Notes under the pieces: model-generated
The model's database searches: none
Seen by the model: the letters and a program-made list of their open reading frames with translations, nothing else
Told to the model about the DNA's origin: nothing
Program-made: the position numbers and the translations under genes
NCBI GenBank assembly: GCA_052388025.1
Contig: JBQTIP010000036.1
Coordinates: 1 to 18,796 of the forward strand
Length of the DNA stretch: 18,796 bases
DNA from: JBQTIP01 sp052388025
Lineage (GTDB): Bacteria > Actinomycetota > UBA4738 > HRBIN12
Reading direction: 5' to 3'
Shown here: piece after piece, positions 6,501 through 14,004 of the stretch
Position numbering within the stretch: the stretch's first letter is position 1
Layout: each line of letters begins with the position of its first letter

Positions 6501-7691
6501 ATGACGAAGGGTTACCTGTTCTCCTCCGAATCCGTCACGGAGGGGCACCCCGACAAGCTGGCCGACCAGATCTCCGACGCGGTGCTCGACGCCATCATGA
6601 CCGCCGATCCGCATGGGCGGGTGGCCTGCGAGACGCTCGTCACCACCGGGCTCGTGATGGTCGCCGGCGAGATCTCGACATCCGGCTACATCGATATCCC
6701 CTCGGTCGTCCGGCAAACGATCCTCGACATCGGCTACACGGACGCCAACTTCGGGATCGACGGCGCGACCTGCGGGGTCATCACGTCTATCCAGGAACAA
6801 TCGCCCGACATCGCCCGCGGGGTGGACGACGCGCTGGAACACCGCGAAGGCTCTCGGGACGACCTCGATACGCTCGGTGCCGGCGACCAGGGCATGATGT
6901 TCGGGTACGCGTGCCGGGAGACCGAGGAGCTGATGCCGGTGCCGATCGCGATGGCCCACCGGCTCGCGAAGCGCCTCGCCGACGTGCGCAAGGCGGGCGT
7001 GGTCCCTTACCTGCGGCCCGATGGCAAGACCCAGGTCAGCATCGAGTACCGAGACGGGCGACCGGTGCGGGTCGACACAGTGGTCATATCGGCACAGCAC
7101 CGCGAAGAGGTCGACGTCGAGACGCTCCTTGCGCCGGACGTCGTGGCAGAGGTTCTCGACCCGGTGCTCCGGGAGTTCCCCGACATCGACGCCCAGGGGA
7201 TGCGGGAGCCGCTGATCAACCCTTCCGGCCGATTCGAGGTGGGTGGGCCGAAGGCCGACACCGGCCTCACCGGGCGAAAGATCATGGTCGACAGCTACGG
7301 AGGGATGGCGCCGCACGGCGGCGGCTGCTTCTCGGGCAAGGACCCGACGAAGGTCGACCGCTCGGCGGCGTATATGGCCCGCTACGCGGCGAAGAACCTC
7401 GTGGCGGCGGGCCTGGCGGACCGCCTCCAGCTGCAGGTCGCCTACGCGATCGGGACGGCTCACCCGGTGTCGCTCGCCTTGGACACATTCGGAACCGAGC
7501 GCGTGGATCCGGTGAGGATCGTCGACGCGGTTTGGGAATCGTTCGACTTCCGCCCGGCGGCCATCATCCGGGACCTCGGTCTCCGCCGCCCGATCTACAG
7601 GGACACGGCCGCCTACGGCCACTTCGGCCGCAAGGAGTTCCCGTGGGAGGCGACCGACCGCGCCGACGACCTCCGCCGCGCGTTCGAGTGA
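6501..7691 (+). CDS. metK: S-adenosylmethionine synthetase
   Basis: Makes SAM from methionine and ATP; cytosolic tetramer with Mg2+ and K+. At 396 aa it is full length. Motifs include ESVTEGHPDKLADQISDA (10-27, with active-site His16), the ATP-binding GAGDQGMMFGYA (126-137), and the P-loop-like GGGCFSGKDPTKVDRSAAY (273-291). In the last motif Cys276 replaces the usual Ala of GGGAFSGKD. The C-terminus, with TAAYGHFGR and FPWE, is the standard ending. The ATG gives the conserved start LFSSESVTEGHP. No Shine-Dalgarno is visible and the -10 element is close, suggesting leaderless translation. The priA-like gene follows at once. Confidence 0.97.
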   Translation: MTKGYLFSSESVTEGHPDKLADQISDAVLDAIMTADPHGRVACETLVTTGLVMVAGEISTSGYIDIPSVVRQTILDIGYTDANFGIDGATCGVITSIQEQSPDIARGVDDALEHREGSRDDLDTLGAGDQGMMFGYACRETEELMPVPIAMAHRLAKRLADVRKAGVVPYLRPDGKTQVSIEYRDGRPVRVDTVVISAQHREEVDVETLLAPDVVAEVLDPVLREFPDIDAQGMREPLINPSGRFEVGGPKADTGLTGRKIMVDSYGGMAPHGGGCFSGKDPTKVDRSAAYMARYAAKNLVAAGLADRLQLQVAYAIGTAHPVSLALDTFGTERVDPVRIVDAVWESFDFRPAAIIRDLGLRRPIYRDTAAYGHFGRKEFPWEATDRADDLRRAFE

Positions 7692-7710
7692 GCTCTCCAC
7701 GCCGGCGGCC

Positions 7711-9525
7711 CTGTCCGGGCCGGTCGCCGTCTGCGTAGACCGCCCCATCCTGGCGCTCGACCGGCCGTTCACGTACGTCCTGGGAGACGACCTCGGGGCG
7801 GGGGTGGGGAGCTTGGTTCAGATCCCGTTCCACGGACGCGCCACGCGAGGGTGGGTGCTCGGTCCCACCGACGATGTCCCCGAACGGATGCTGCCCGTGC
7901 GGAGGATGGTCTCGCCGATCCGGTTCTTCGACGAGCGGATGCTCGAGCTCCTCCGGTGGGTGAGCGAGCGCTACGTCGCTCCGCTCGCGTCGGTCATCGC
8001 GCGGTCGCACCCGCCCCGGGTCGCTTCGGAAGAGGTTGACGGGGCCAGCGGCAGCGGCCTTGCTCCGCTTGCCAGTCCATCCCCAACCCCGCTCCGCAAG
8101 GCCGCTGCCGCCCTCCGTCCCGACGGACTGAACCAGTACCGAGGCGGGTCCGAGTTGCTCGCCGGGCTGGCCGGGGCCGGGAGCGGCTCCTTCGTCTTGC
8201 GGCCGGCTCCCGAGGACGAGGTCGCGGTCGCCGTCGAAATGGTCGGCGCGGCGCTCGCCGCCGGGAGGACGGCGATCGTGCTCGTGCCGGAGGCCGAGCC
8301 GCCGCCGGCAACAGCACGCGCCCTCCTTGAGGCGTTCGGCGATCGCGCCGCTCTGTACCTCGGGGGCGATCGACGGGAACGGTACCGGATCTGGCTGGAC
8401 ATCCGGGCCGGGAATTTCGCCTGCGTCGTGGGCACGCGTCCGGCCGTCTTCGCGCCGGTCGAGCGGCTGGGGCTGGTGCTGGTCTCGAGGGAGAGCCATC
8501 CCGGCCACCGGGAGGAGCGCTCGCCCTACTACCACGTCCGGGACGTGGCGCTAGTCCGTGCCAGACTAGTGGGGGCGGTCTGTGTGATGTCTGCCCATTG
8601 CCCGTCGGCGGAAGCCCTCGCAGTTGGCGCCGAGGAGGTGGCCTCGAGCGTCCGGCGGTGGCCTCCCGTCGAGGTCGTGCGTCCCGGACCGGAGGGCCGT
8701 GCGCCGCGGCTCCTCACCGCGCTCCGGACGACGAAGCGGGCCTTCTTGTACGAGCCGCTTCCGGGCTACGGGGTCGCGAGAGTCTGCCGAGAGTGTGGAG
8801 AGGCGGCGGCCTGCGCCACCTGCGCGGGACTTCTCCGGGCCGAAGCGGGGAGCGTGCGCTGTTCGGTGTGCGGCGCCGCGGGCCGGTGCGCCTCATGCGG
8901 AGGCGGGACCTTCGGGATCCGGCGGGGTGGCGCCGAGCGTGTCGAGGAGTGGGCCCGCCGGGCCTCGTCGGTGCGGGTCAGGAGGATCGGGACGGCGGAC
9001 CAGGCCGGACCGCCGGGGGCTGCGGAGGTGGTCGTCGGCGGCCCCGAGGCCGTGAAGGACTTCGGACCGGTCGGTCTCGATCTCGTCGGAATCCTGGACG
9101 CCGACGCCGCGTCGCGCCGCCCGGGTCTGGCCACCATGGAACGGGCGCTCTCGACCTGGATGGAAGCCGCCGCCTGGGCGAGTCCTGACGGTCGTGTGAT
9201 CGTCCAGACGGCTCGCCCCAACGACCCGGCCGTCCAGTCGCTCGTCTCCGGCGATCCCCGGCGCTTCTATCGCTTCGAGTTGCCGAGGCGCGCGGAAGCC
9301 GGATTCCCGGCGGGCGCTCCGGTCTTCCGGGTCACCGGCTCGGATGAGGTGGAGGAGGAGCTGCGAAAGCTCGCGCCCATCACCCTGCTCGTCTCGGGCG
9401 GCGGGGACCAGACGGTATGCTTGGTCGCGCTCGACGCGGCGAGGACGGCGATGTTCGGCCGAGCCGTCCGTGCGCTGGCGGAGCGGGGCGTGGTCGCGAG
9501 GGTCGAAGCCGAGCCCCACCTGTAG
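7711..9525 (+). CDS. priA: PriA-like primosomal protein N', helicase motifs lost
   Basis: PriA restarts stalled replication forks. From CTG 7711 the protein has 604 aa. The N-terminal 3'-end-binding domain begins VAVCVDRPILALDRPFTYVL and continues GSLVQIPFHGR. The helicase core is degenerate: the Walker A loop is replaced by a segment around SFVLRPAPEDE, and the DEEH box reads SRESH, although the flanking SPYYHVRDVALVRA is preserved. Eight Cys in four CxxC pairs (CREC, CATC, CSVC, CASC; nt about 8785-8900) form the zinc-binding region. Actinobacterial PriA proteins are known for loss of helicase motifs, so this fits the lineage. The first canonical in-frame codon, GTG 7804, would remove about 30 conserved residues. 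CTG 7711 is the best start; a frameshift after GTG 7688, which overlaps the metK stop, is the alternative. Confidence 0.85.
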   Translation: MSGPVAVCVDRPILALDRPFTYVLGDDLGAGVGSLVQIPFHGRATRGWVLGPTDDVPERMLPVRRMVSPIRFFDERMLELLRWVSERYVAPLASVIARSHPPRVASEEVDGASGSGLAPLASPSPTPLRKAAAALRPDGLNQYRGGSELLAGLAGAGSGSFVLRPAPEDEVAVAVEMVGAALAAGRTAIVLVPEAEPPPATARALLEAFGDRAALYLGGDRRERYRIWLDIRAGNFACVVGTRPAVFAPVERLGLVLVSRESHPGHREERSPYYHVRDVALVRARLVGAVCVMSAHCPSAEALAVGAEEVASSVRRWPPVEVVRPGPEGRAPRLLTALRTTKRAFLYEPLPGYGVARVCRECGEAAACATCAGLLRAEAGSVRCSVCGAAGRCASCGGGTFGIRRGGAERVEEWARRASSVRVRRIGTADQAGPPGAAEVVVGGPEAVKDFGPVGLDLVGILDADAASRRPGLATMERALSTWMEAAAWASPDGRVIVQTARPNDPAVQSLVSGDPRRFYRFELPRRAEAGFPAGAPVFRVTGSDEVEEELRKLAPITLLVSGGGDQTVCLVALDAARTAMFGRAVRALAERGVVARVEAEPHL

Positions 9526-9541
9526 GAGCGCTGTAGGAGCA
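9520..9541 (+). repeat. 11-bp tandem duplication at the priA/def junction
   Basis: CTGTAGGAGCG at 9520-9530 is followed directly by CTGTAGGAGCA at 9531-9541, differing only at the last base. The first copy carries the priA TAG stop and the second supplies the AGGAG ribosome site used for def. Confidence 0.8.
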
Positions 9542-9544
9542 GAG

Positions 9545-10063
9545 CTGGCCATCCTCCGGATACGCGTGCTGGGCGACCCCGTCCTCCGGGAGAAAGCCCG
9601 TCCTGTGGAGCGGTTCGACGCCGGCCTGCGGCGCCTCGTCGACGACATGTTCGAGACCATGTACGACGCACCAGGGGTAGGGCTCGCCGCATCGCAGGTG
9701 GGTGTGTCGATGCGCCTCTTCGTCTTCGACGAGGACGGCAAGAGCCCGCGGGCCCTTGCCAACCCCGAGCTCCTCGCCTTCGAGGGGGAGGAGATCCGAG
9801 ACGAGGGATGCCTCTCGATCCCGGGACCCTTCTTTCCGACGACACGGGCGCTATCGGTCCGGGCCCTGGGCCGAGACCTCGACGGCAGCCCGGTCGAGAT
9901 CGAGGCCGAGGGGTTGCTGGCGCGAATCCTCCAGCACGAGACCGACCATGCCGATGGCCACCTCTACATCGACCGGCTCTCCGAGGAGGATCGCCTTGAG
10001 GTGATGCGGTTGCTTCGTGAGCACGAGCTCCGCAAAGCGCAGGAGCGCGCTTCCCGACCCTAG
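9545..10063 (+). CDS. def: Peptide deformylase (CTG start)
   Basis: Metalloenzyme that removes the formyl group from nascent proteins. From CTG 9545 it has 172 aa. The three family motifs are intact: GVGLAASQ (44-51), EGCLS (87-91, metal ligand Cys89) and HETDH (131-135, ligands His131 and His135, catalytic Glu132). The N-terminus AILRIRVLGDPVLREKARPV matches the family only if translation begins at CTG 9545. The next canonical codon, GTG 9566, would delete the first strand. AGGAG at 9535-9539 lies 5 nt before the CTG, an ordinary spacing. fmt, which makes the formyl group, follows 10 nt after the stop, the usual def-fmt pairing. Confidence 0.93.
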   Translation: MAILRIRVLGDPVLREKARPVERFDAGLRRLVDDMFETMYDAPGVGLAASQVGVSMRLFVFDEDGKSPRALANPELLAFEGEEIRDEGCLSIPGPFFPTTRALSVRALGRDLDGSPVEIEAEGLLARILQHETDHADGHLYIDRLSEEDRLEVMRLLREHELRKAQERASRP

Positions 10064-10073
10064 CCTCCGGCCC

Positions 10074-11015
10074 GTGGCAAGCTCACTCTCCCTTCGGGTC
10101 GGTTTCCTCGGAAACGACCGCTGGTCGGTCCCCTCCCTCGAGGCCCTCGCCTCGTCGACCCATCGTGTCGAGGTGGTGCTCACCCGTGTGCCGCGACCGG
10201 CGGGTCGCGGCTCGAAGCTCAGGCCGACGGCCGTTGCCGACGCGGCCCGACGCCGCCGGCTCCCGATCGAGGAGACCGAGACGGTCCGGTCCGGCCCGGG
10301 ATTCGACGCCGTTGTCTCGGCCGGCCTCGACGTCCTGACCGTGGTTGCCTACGGTGAGATCCTGCCAGCGGAGGTCTTGTCGCTCCCCCGCCTTGGGTGC
10401 GTGAACGTTCACTTCTCCTTGCTTCCGCGGCTCCGGGGGGCGAGCCCGGTGCAGACCGCGCTGCTGAGCGGGTTGGCCGAGACGGGCGTGACGACGATGC
10501 TCATGGATTCCGGCCTCGACACGGGCCCTATCTTCCTCCAGAGCGCGGAATCGATCCGGGATGCCGACGACGCGGGGGCGCTCGGCGGGCGGCTGGCCCA
10601 AGCGGGGGCCGAGTTGCTCGTTCAGACCCTGGACCGGCTCGCGGGCGGAAGCCTCATGCCCATCCCGCAGATCGAGTCAATGGCGAGTCACGCGCCGAAG
10701 CTCACATTGGAGGACCGGTGGCTCGATTGGTCCGAGGCGGCCGAGGCTCTGACGCGGCGGGTCCGGGCGCTCTCACCCGAGCCGGGCGCGTCCACGAGGT
10801 TCCGGGGCGAGGTCCTGAAGGTGTTCCGCGCTGAAGCCGTCGCGGGCAGGGGAGCCGTCGGAGCGATCCTCGCGGCGGATGGGAACGGCTTTGCCGTGGG
10901 GACCGGGGACGGAGTGCTCCGGCTGCTGGAGGTCGTGCCGGCCGGCCGGAGGCGGATGACGGCCTCGGAGTTCGTGCGCGGGTTTCACCCGCGCGAGGGT
11001 GAGCGTCTGGGGTGA
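10074..11015 (+). CDS. fmt: Methionyl-tRNA formyltransferase
   Basis: Transfers a formyl group from 10-formyltetrahydrofolate to Met-tRNA(fMet). The 313-aa protein shows the N-terminal Rossmann start LRVGFLGNDRWSVPSLEAL, the folate-binding motif VNVHFSLLPRLRGASPVQ (110-127) with catalytic Asn111 and His113, and MDSGLDTGPI with catalytic Asp149. The C-terminal tRNA-binding OB-like domain begins near residue 210, at LTLEDRWLDWSEAAEAL. GTG 10074 is chosen: it lies just before the first beta strand and downstream of the def stop. An earlier in-frame GTG at 10017 would overlap def by 47 bp and add unrelated sequence. The stop overlaps rsmB. Confidence 0.95.
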   Translation: MASSLSLRVGFLGNDRWSVPSLEALASSTHRVEVVLTRVPRPAGRGSKLRPTAVADAARRRRLPIEETETVRSGPGFDAVVSAGLDVLTVVAYGEILPAEVLSLPRLGCVNVHFSLLPRLRGASPVQTALLSGLAETGVTTMLMDSGLDTGPIFLQSAESIRDADDAGALGGRLAQAGAELLVQTLDRLAGGSLMPIPQIESMASHAPKLTLEDRWLDWSEAAEALTRRVRALSPEPGASTRFRGEVLKVFRAEAVAGRGAVGAILAADGNGFAVGTGDGVLRLLEVVPAGRRRMTASEFVRGFHPREGERLG

Positions 11016-12307
11016 CGCTCGAGTTGGAGTCCAACCCTCGCGCCGTCGCCCTCGCAATCCTGCGGCGCGTGATCGAGCAGGGCGGCTACTCCAACCTAGT
11101 TCTGGCGGGCGCTTTGGAGCGCGGTGGACTCTCGGCGGCGGACCGGAGGCTCGCGACGGAGCTCGCCTACGGGACGATCCGTCGGCTTCTCCGCCTCGAT
11201 TGCGCACTGGAGCCTCTGGCCGACCGGCCGCTCGGGGAGGCGAGCCCGCGGGCGCTCGCTCTGCTCCGGTTGGGGGCGTATCAGCTGCTCTACACGCGCA
11301 TCCCCGCGCACGCCGCGGTCTCCGAGACCGTGTCGCTGGCAGCGGCTCGTGAGAAGGGCTTCGTGAACGCCGTCCTCCGCCGTGTGGCGGCGGAGCGCCC
11401 CGCGGCTCCGGATGGTGGATCGGACGCCGACGTCGCGGCCCGCACCGGCCTCGTGCAGTGGGCGGTCCGGGAGCTGCGCCTGCTGCTCGGCGACGAGGCG
11501 GAGCAGGCTGCCGTGGCGCTTGCCTCGCCGGCCCCACTTTCTCTACGGACCAACACGTGTCTCGCCTCGGTGGAGGAGCTGGAGACGGCCCTCGCGGGGG
11601 AGGGTGTGGCGACGCGCCGGGGCGCCCTGATCCCGGAGACGCTGATGGTCGGGGCGTCGGCCCCGGCCGGGCTCCCGGGGTTCCGTGAGGGGTGGTTCGC
11701 CGTGCAGGACCAGGCTTCGGCCTTCGTGGTCCACGGTCTCGACCCCGGACCGGGGGAGCGGGTGCTCGATGCATGCGCGGCCCCGGGCGGGAAGGCCTGC
11801 CACATCGCGTGCCGGGTCGGGCCGTCCGGGATGGCCGTGGCGGGGGATATCTCGGCGGCGCGCGCGAGATTGATCGGCGATGCGGCGCGACGCCTCGGGC
11901 TCCACGTGCGGGTGCTCGCCCAGGACGGCCGCCGGCCGGCCGTCCGCGAGGCCTTCGACAAGGTGCTCGTCGACGCTCCCTGCTCGGGTATCGGCGCCGC
12001 CCGGCGGCGGCCGGAGCTTCTCTGGCGCCCTCGACGGGAGGACCTCTCCGGCCTGGCGCGGCTGCAAGTCGCCATAGTGGCAGCGTCGGCCGGCGTGCTG
12101 CGGCCCGGAGGGCGCCTCGTCTACTCGGTGTGCACGTTCCCGCGAGCGGAGACCGACGCGGCGTGCGATGCGATCCTTCGCAAGCGCCCCGACCTCGAGC
12201 CGGTCACGATCGATGGCCCGGACGGCCCGGCGCCCAGGATCCGGCTCTGGCCCCATCGCCACGGAGCGGACGCCATGTTCGTGGCGGCGTTCCGCAGGAA
12301 GGAGTGA
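11012..12307 (+). CDS. rsmB: 16S rRNA (cytosine-967-C5)-methyltransferase RsmB
   Basis: SAM-dependent rRNA methyltransferase of 431 aa. The N-terminal ~130 residues form a NusB-like RNA-binding domain (ALAILRRVIEQGGYSNLVL, GTIRRLLRLD, AVSETVSLA). The catalytic domain carries the SAM motif DACAAPGGK (253-261), the second acidic site in AVAGDIS, and DAPCSGIG (321-328) with Cys324, plus SVCTFPRAE (372-380) with the nucleophile Cys374. Both cysteines needed by m5C RNA methyltransferases are present. GTG 11012 overlaps the fmt TGA (GTGA), so the two are coupled. The def-fmt-rsmB order is common across bacteria. Confidence 0.95.
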   Translation: MTLELESNPRAVALAILRRVIEQGGYSNLVLAGALERGGLSAADRRLATELAYGTIRRLLRLDCALEPLADRPLGEASPRALALLRLGAYQLLYTRIPAHAAVSETVSLAAAREKGFVNAVLRRVAAERPAAPDGGSDADVAARTGLVQWAVRELRLLLGDEAEQAAVALASPAPLSLRTNTCLASVEELETALAGEGVATRRGALIPETLMVGASAPAGLPGFREGWFAVQDQASAFVVHGLDPGPGERVLDACAAPGGKACHIACRVGPSGMAVAGDISAARARLIGDAARRLGLHVRVLAQDGRRPAVREAFDKVLVDAPCSGIGAARRRPELLWRPRREDLSGLARLQVAIVAASAGVLRPGGRLVYSVCTFPRAETDAACDAILRKRPDLEPVTIDGPDGPAPRIRLWPHRHGADAMFVAAFRRKE

Positions 12308-12328
12308 CCCGAGGGCAGATGGCGCCGT

Positions 12329-12334
12329 TAGAAT
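12329..12334 (+). promoter_or_regulatory. -10 element of rpe, probably leaderless
   Basis: TAGAAT lies 7 nt before the rpe GTG at 12342, so transcription would begin at or next to the start codon. GTGACC at 12304-12309 is a possible -35, with a long 19-nt spacer. No ribosome site precedes the GTG. Confidence 0.5.
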
Positions 12335-12341
12335 CCCAGCC

Positions 12342-13001
12342 GTGGGGAAGCTCGGGGTCTCGATCCTTTCCGCAGATCTGTCGCATCTGGCCGATCAGGT
12401 AAAGCTGGTCGAGCAACATGCCGACCTCATCCATATCGACGTGATGGATGCGCACTTCGTCCCGCCCCTCACGCTGGGGCCTGTGGTCGTGGGATCCCTG
12501 CGACCGCACACGTCGCTGCCCCTGGAGGGCCATCTGATGATCGAGCAGCCGGACCAGCTCTTCGACGACTTCGCGGAAGCCGGAACCGACATGGTGACGT
12601 TCCACCTCGAGGCGCTTCCCGACCCCGCGCCTGCCATCCGAAAGGCGACCGAACGCGGCATGCTTGTGGGTATCGCGCTGAAGCTCGAGACGCCCGTCGA
12701 GGAGGTATATCCCCACCTCGAGCGAATCCAGAACGTCATCTTGATGAGCATCGAGCCCGGATGGGCCGGCCAGATCTTCCGGCCCGAGGCCCTTCCGAGG
12801 ATCGAAGCCCTTCGCGCGGAGATCGACCGCATCGGCGCGGAGCTCGACGTCGAGATCGACGGTGGCATCACGGTCGAGACCGGTCGACAGTGCATGGAGG
12901 CAGGTGCCACGGTGCTGACCGCGGCGAGCTCCATATACCAGGCTCCCGATCCGGCCGAGGCCGCCCGCGAGCTGGCGGCCGTGGCGCGCGGCGTGGCGTA
13001 G
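12342..13001 (+). CDS. rpe: Ribulose-phosphate 3-epimerase
   Basis: TIM-barrel metalloenzyme of 219 aa that interconverts ribulose 5-phosphate and xylulose 5-phosphate. Ribulose 5-phosphate is also the RibB substrate, so its place before the rib operon is apt. It shows SILSADL, the metal/catalytic motif HIDVMDAHFVPP with the first catalytic Asp, GHLMIEQP, MSIEPGWAGQIF and EIDGGI with the second Asp. Some conserved spots differ: VPPLTLGP for VPNxTxGP, LKLETP for LNPxTP, and AASSIYQ for AGSAIF in the phosphate loop. GTG 12342 places SILSAD at the usual distance from the N-terminus. The stop TAG abuts the next ATG with no gap. Confidence 0.92.
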   Translation: MGKLGVSILSADLSHLADQVKLVEQHADLIHIDVMDAHFVPPLTLGPVVVGSLRPHTSLPLEGHLMIEQPDQLFDDFAEAGTDMVTFHLEALPDPAPAIRKATERGMLVGIALKLETPVEEVYPHLERIQNVILMSIEPGWAGQIFRPEALPRIEALRAEIDRIGAELDVEIDGGITVETGRQCMEAGATVLTAASSIYQAPDPAEAARELAAVARGVA

Positions 13002-13946
13002 ATGCCCGAGACCATCCTCGTCGTCGACGACGACCCGGACATCGCTCGCTTCGTCGAGGTCAACCTCCGCTCCGCGGGCTACGACGTCGAAGTGGCGGCC
13101 GACGGCGAGAAGGCGCTGGAGAAGGCGATGGATATGCGCCCCGATCTGGTGTTGCTGGACGTCATGATGCCGAGGATCGACGGCTTCGAGGTCGCCCAGC
13201 GGCTCCGGCGGAACCCGCGGACCGCCAACACCAGCATCATCATGCTGACCGCGAAAGCGCTCTCGACGGACAAGGTGCTCGGCCTGACCGCCGGCGCCGA
13301 CGACTACATCATCAAGCCGTTCGACCCGATCGAGCTGCTCGCGCGCGTGAAGGGGACCCTTCGCCGGGCGAAGGAGATGCGCAACCTCTCGCCGCTCACC
13401 GGCCTACCGGGGAACATCCGCATCCAGGAGGAGATCGAGCGGATGGTGCGCGAGGGCAAGTCCTTCGCCGTGCTGTACTGCGACCTCGACAACTTCAAGG
13501 CCTACAACGACCAGAAGGGATTCGTCCGCGGCGACCGCCTGATCCAGGCAACGGCCCGCATCCTCCAGGACGCGGTGGTCGAGTTCGCGGGAGCGGACGG
13601 GTTCCTGGGCCACGTCGGGGGCGACGACTTCGTCGCGGTTACCCCGCCCGAGGTGGCGGAGGAGGTGTCGCTGCGCATCGTGGAGCGCTTCGACCAGCAG
13701 GTTCCCGAGTTCTACGAGAAGGAGGAAATCTCCCGCGGTTACGTGGAGGTCGAGGATCGACGGGGCCAGATGCAGAAGCTCCCCCTGGTGGGTCTGTCGA
13801 TCGGGATCGCGACCACCGACACCCGTACCTACGGCCACTACGGCGAGGCGGTGGCGATCGCCACGGAGATGAAGAACTACGCGAAGCGGAAGTCGGGGTC
13901 GTCGCACGCGATCGACCGGCGCGCCACCACGCAGCCCCCCGCCTGA
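13002..13946 (+). CDS. Response regulator with a degenerate GGDEF (GGDDF) output domain
   Basis: A 314-aa two-domain signalling protein. The receiver domain (about 3-122) has the acidic pocket DDD (9-11), phospho-acceptor Asp53 in LLDVMMP, Thr83 in MLTAKA and Lys105 in KPFD, so it should be phosphorylated by an unseen histidine kinase. The second domain (about 130-300) is a GGDEF domain with LTGLPGN (132-138), the metal site CDLDNFKAYND (160-170) and GHVGGDDF (203-210). The signature is GGDDF instead of GG(D/E)EF, and the RxxD product-inhibition site before it is missing. It may be a weak diguanylate cyclase, a GTP or c-di-GMP sensor, or an inactive scaffold. It begins 1 nt after the rpe stop, so it is co-transcribed with rpe. 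No partner kinase is in the window. Confidence 0.9.
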   Translation: MPETILVVDDDPDIARFVEVNLRSAGYDVEVAADGEKALEKAMDMRPDLVLLDVMMPRIDGFEVAQRLRRNPRTANTSIIMLTAKALSTDKVLGLTAGADDYIIKPFDPIELLARVKGTLRRAKEMRNLSPLTGLPGNIRIQEEIERMVREGKSFAVLYCDLDNFKAYNDQKGFVRGDRLIQATARILQDAVVEFAGADGFLGHVGGDDFVAVTPPEVAEEVSLRIVERFDQQVPEFYEKEEISRGYVEVEDRRGQMQKLPLVGLSIGIATTDTRTYGHYGEAVAIATEMKNYAKRKSGSSHAIDRRATTQPPA

Positions 13947-13987
13947 CGACGGCGGATCCACCCCTGTCCGGGTCCGCTCCGGCCCTC

Positions 13988-13993
13988 TATACT
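13988..13993 (+). promoter_or_regulatory. -10 element of the rib operon
   Basis: TATACT is placed so that transcription begins near 14000, just before the 5' strand of the FMN aptamer at 14005. A weak CTGTCC at 13964-13969 could serve as the -35, with an 18-nt spacer. The same hexamer occurs before metK. Confidence 0.6.
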
Positions 13994-14004
13994 GCGAGGC
14001 AGAG

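Noticed and set aside
7804..9525. priA starting at GTG 7804.
   Set aside because: It discards about 30 residues (VAVCVDRPILALDRPFTYVL and onward) that match the PriA N-terminal DNA-binding domain.
9566..10063. def starting at GTG 9566.
   Set aside because: It removes the first conserved strand and has no suitably spaced ribosome site, whereas CTG 9545 has both.
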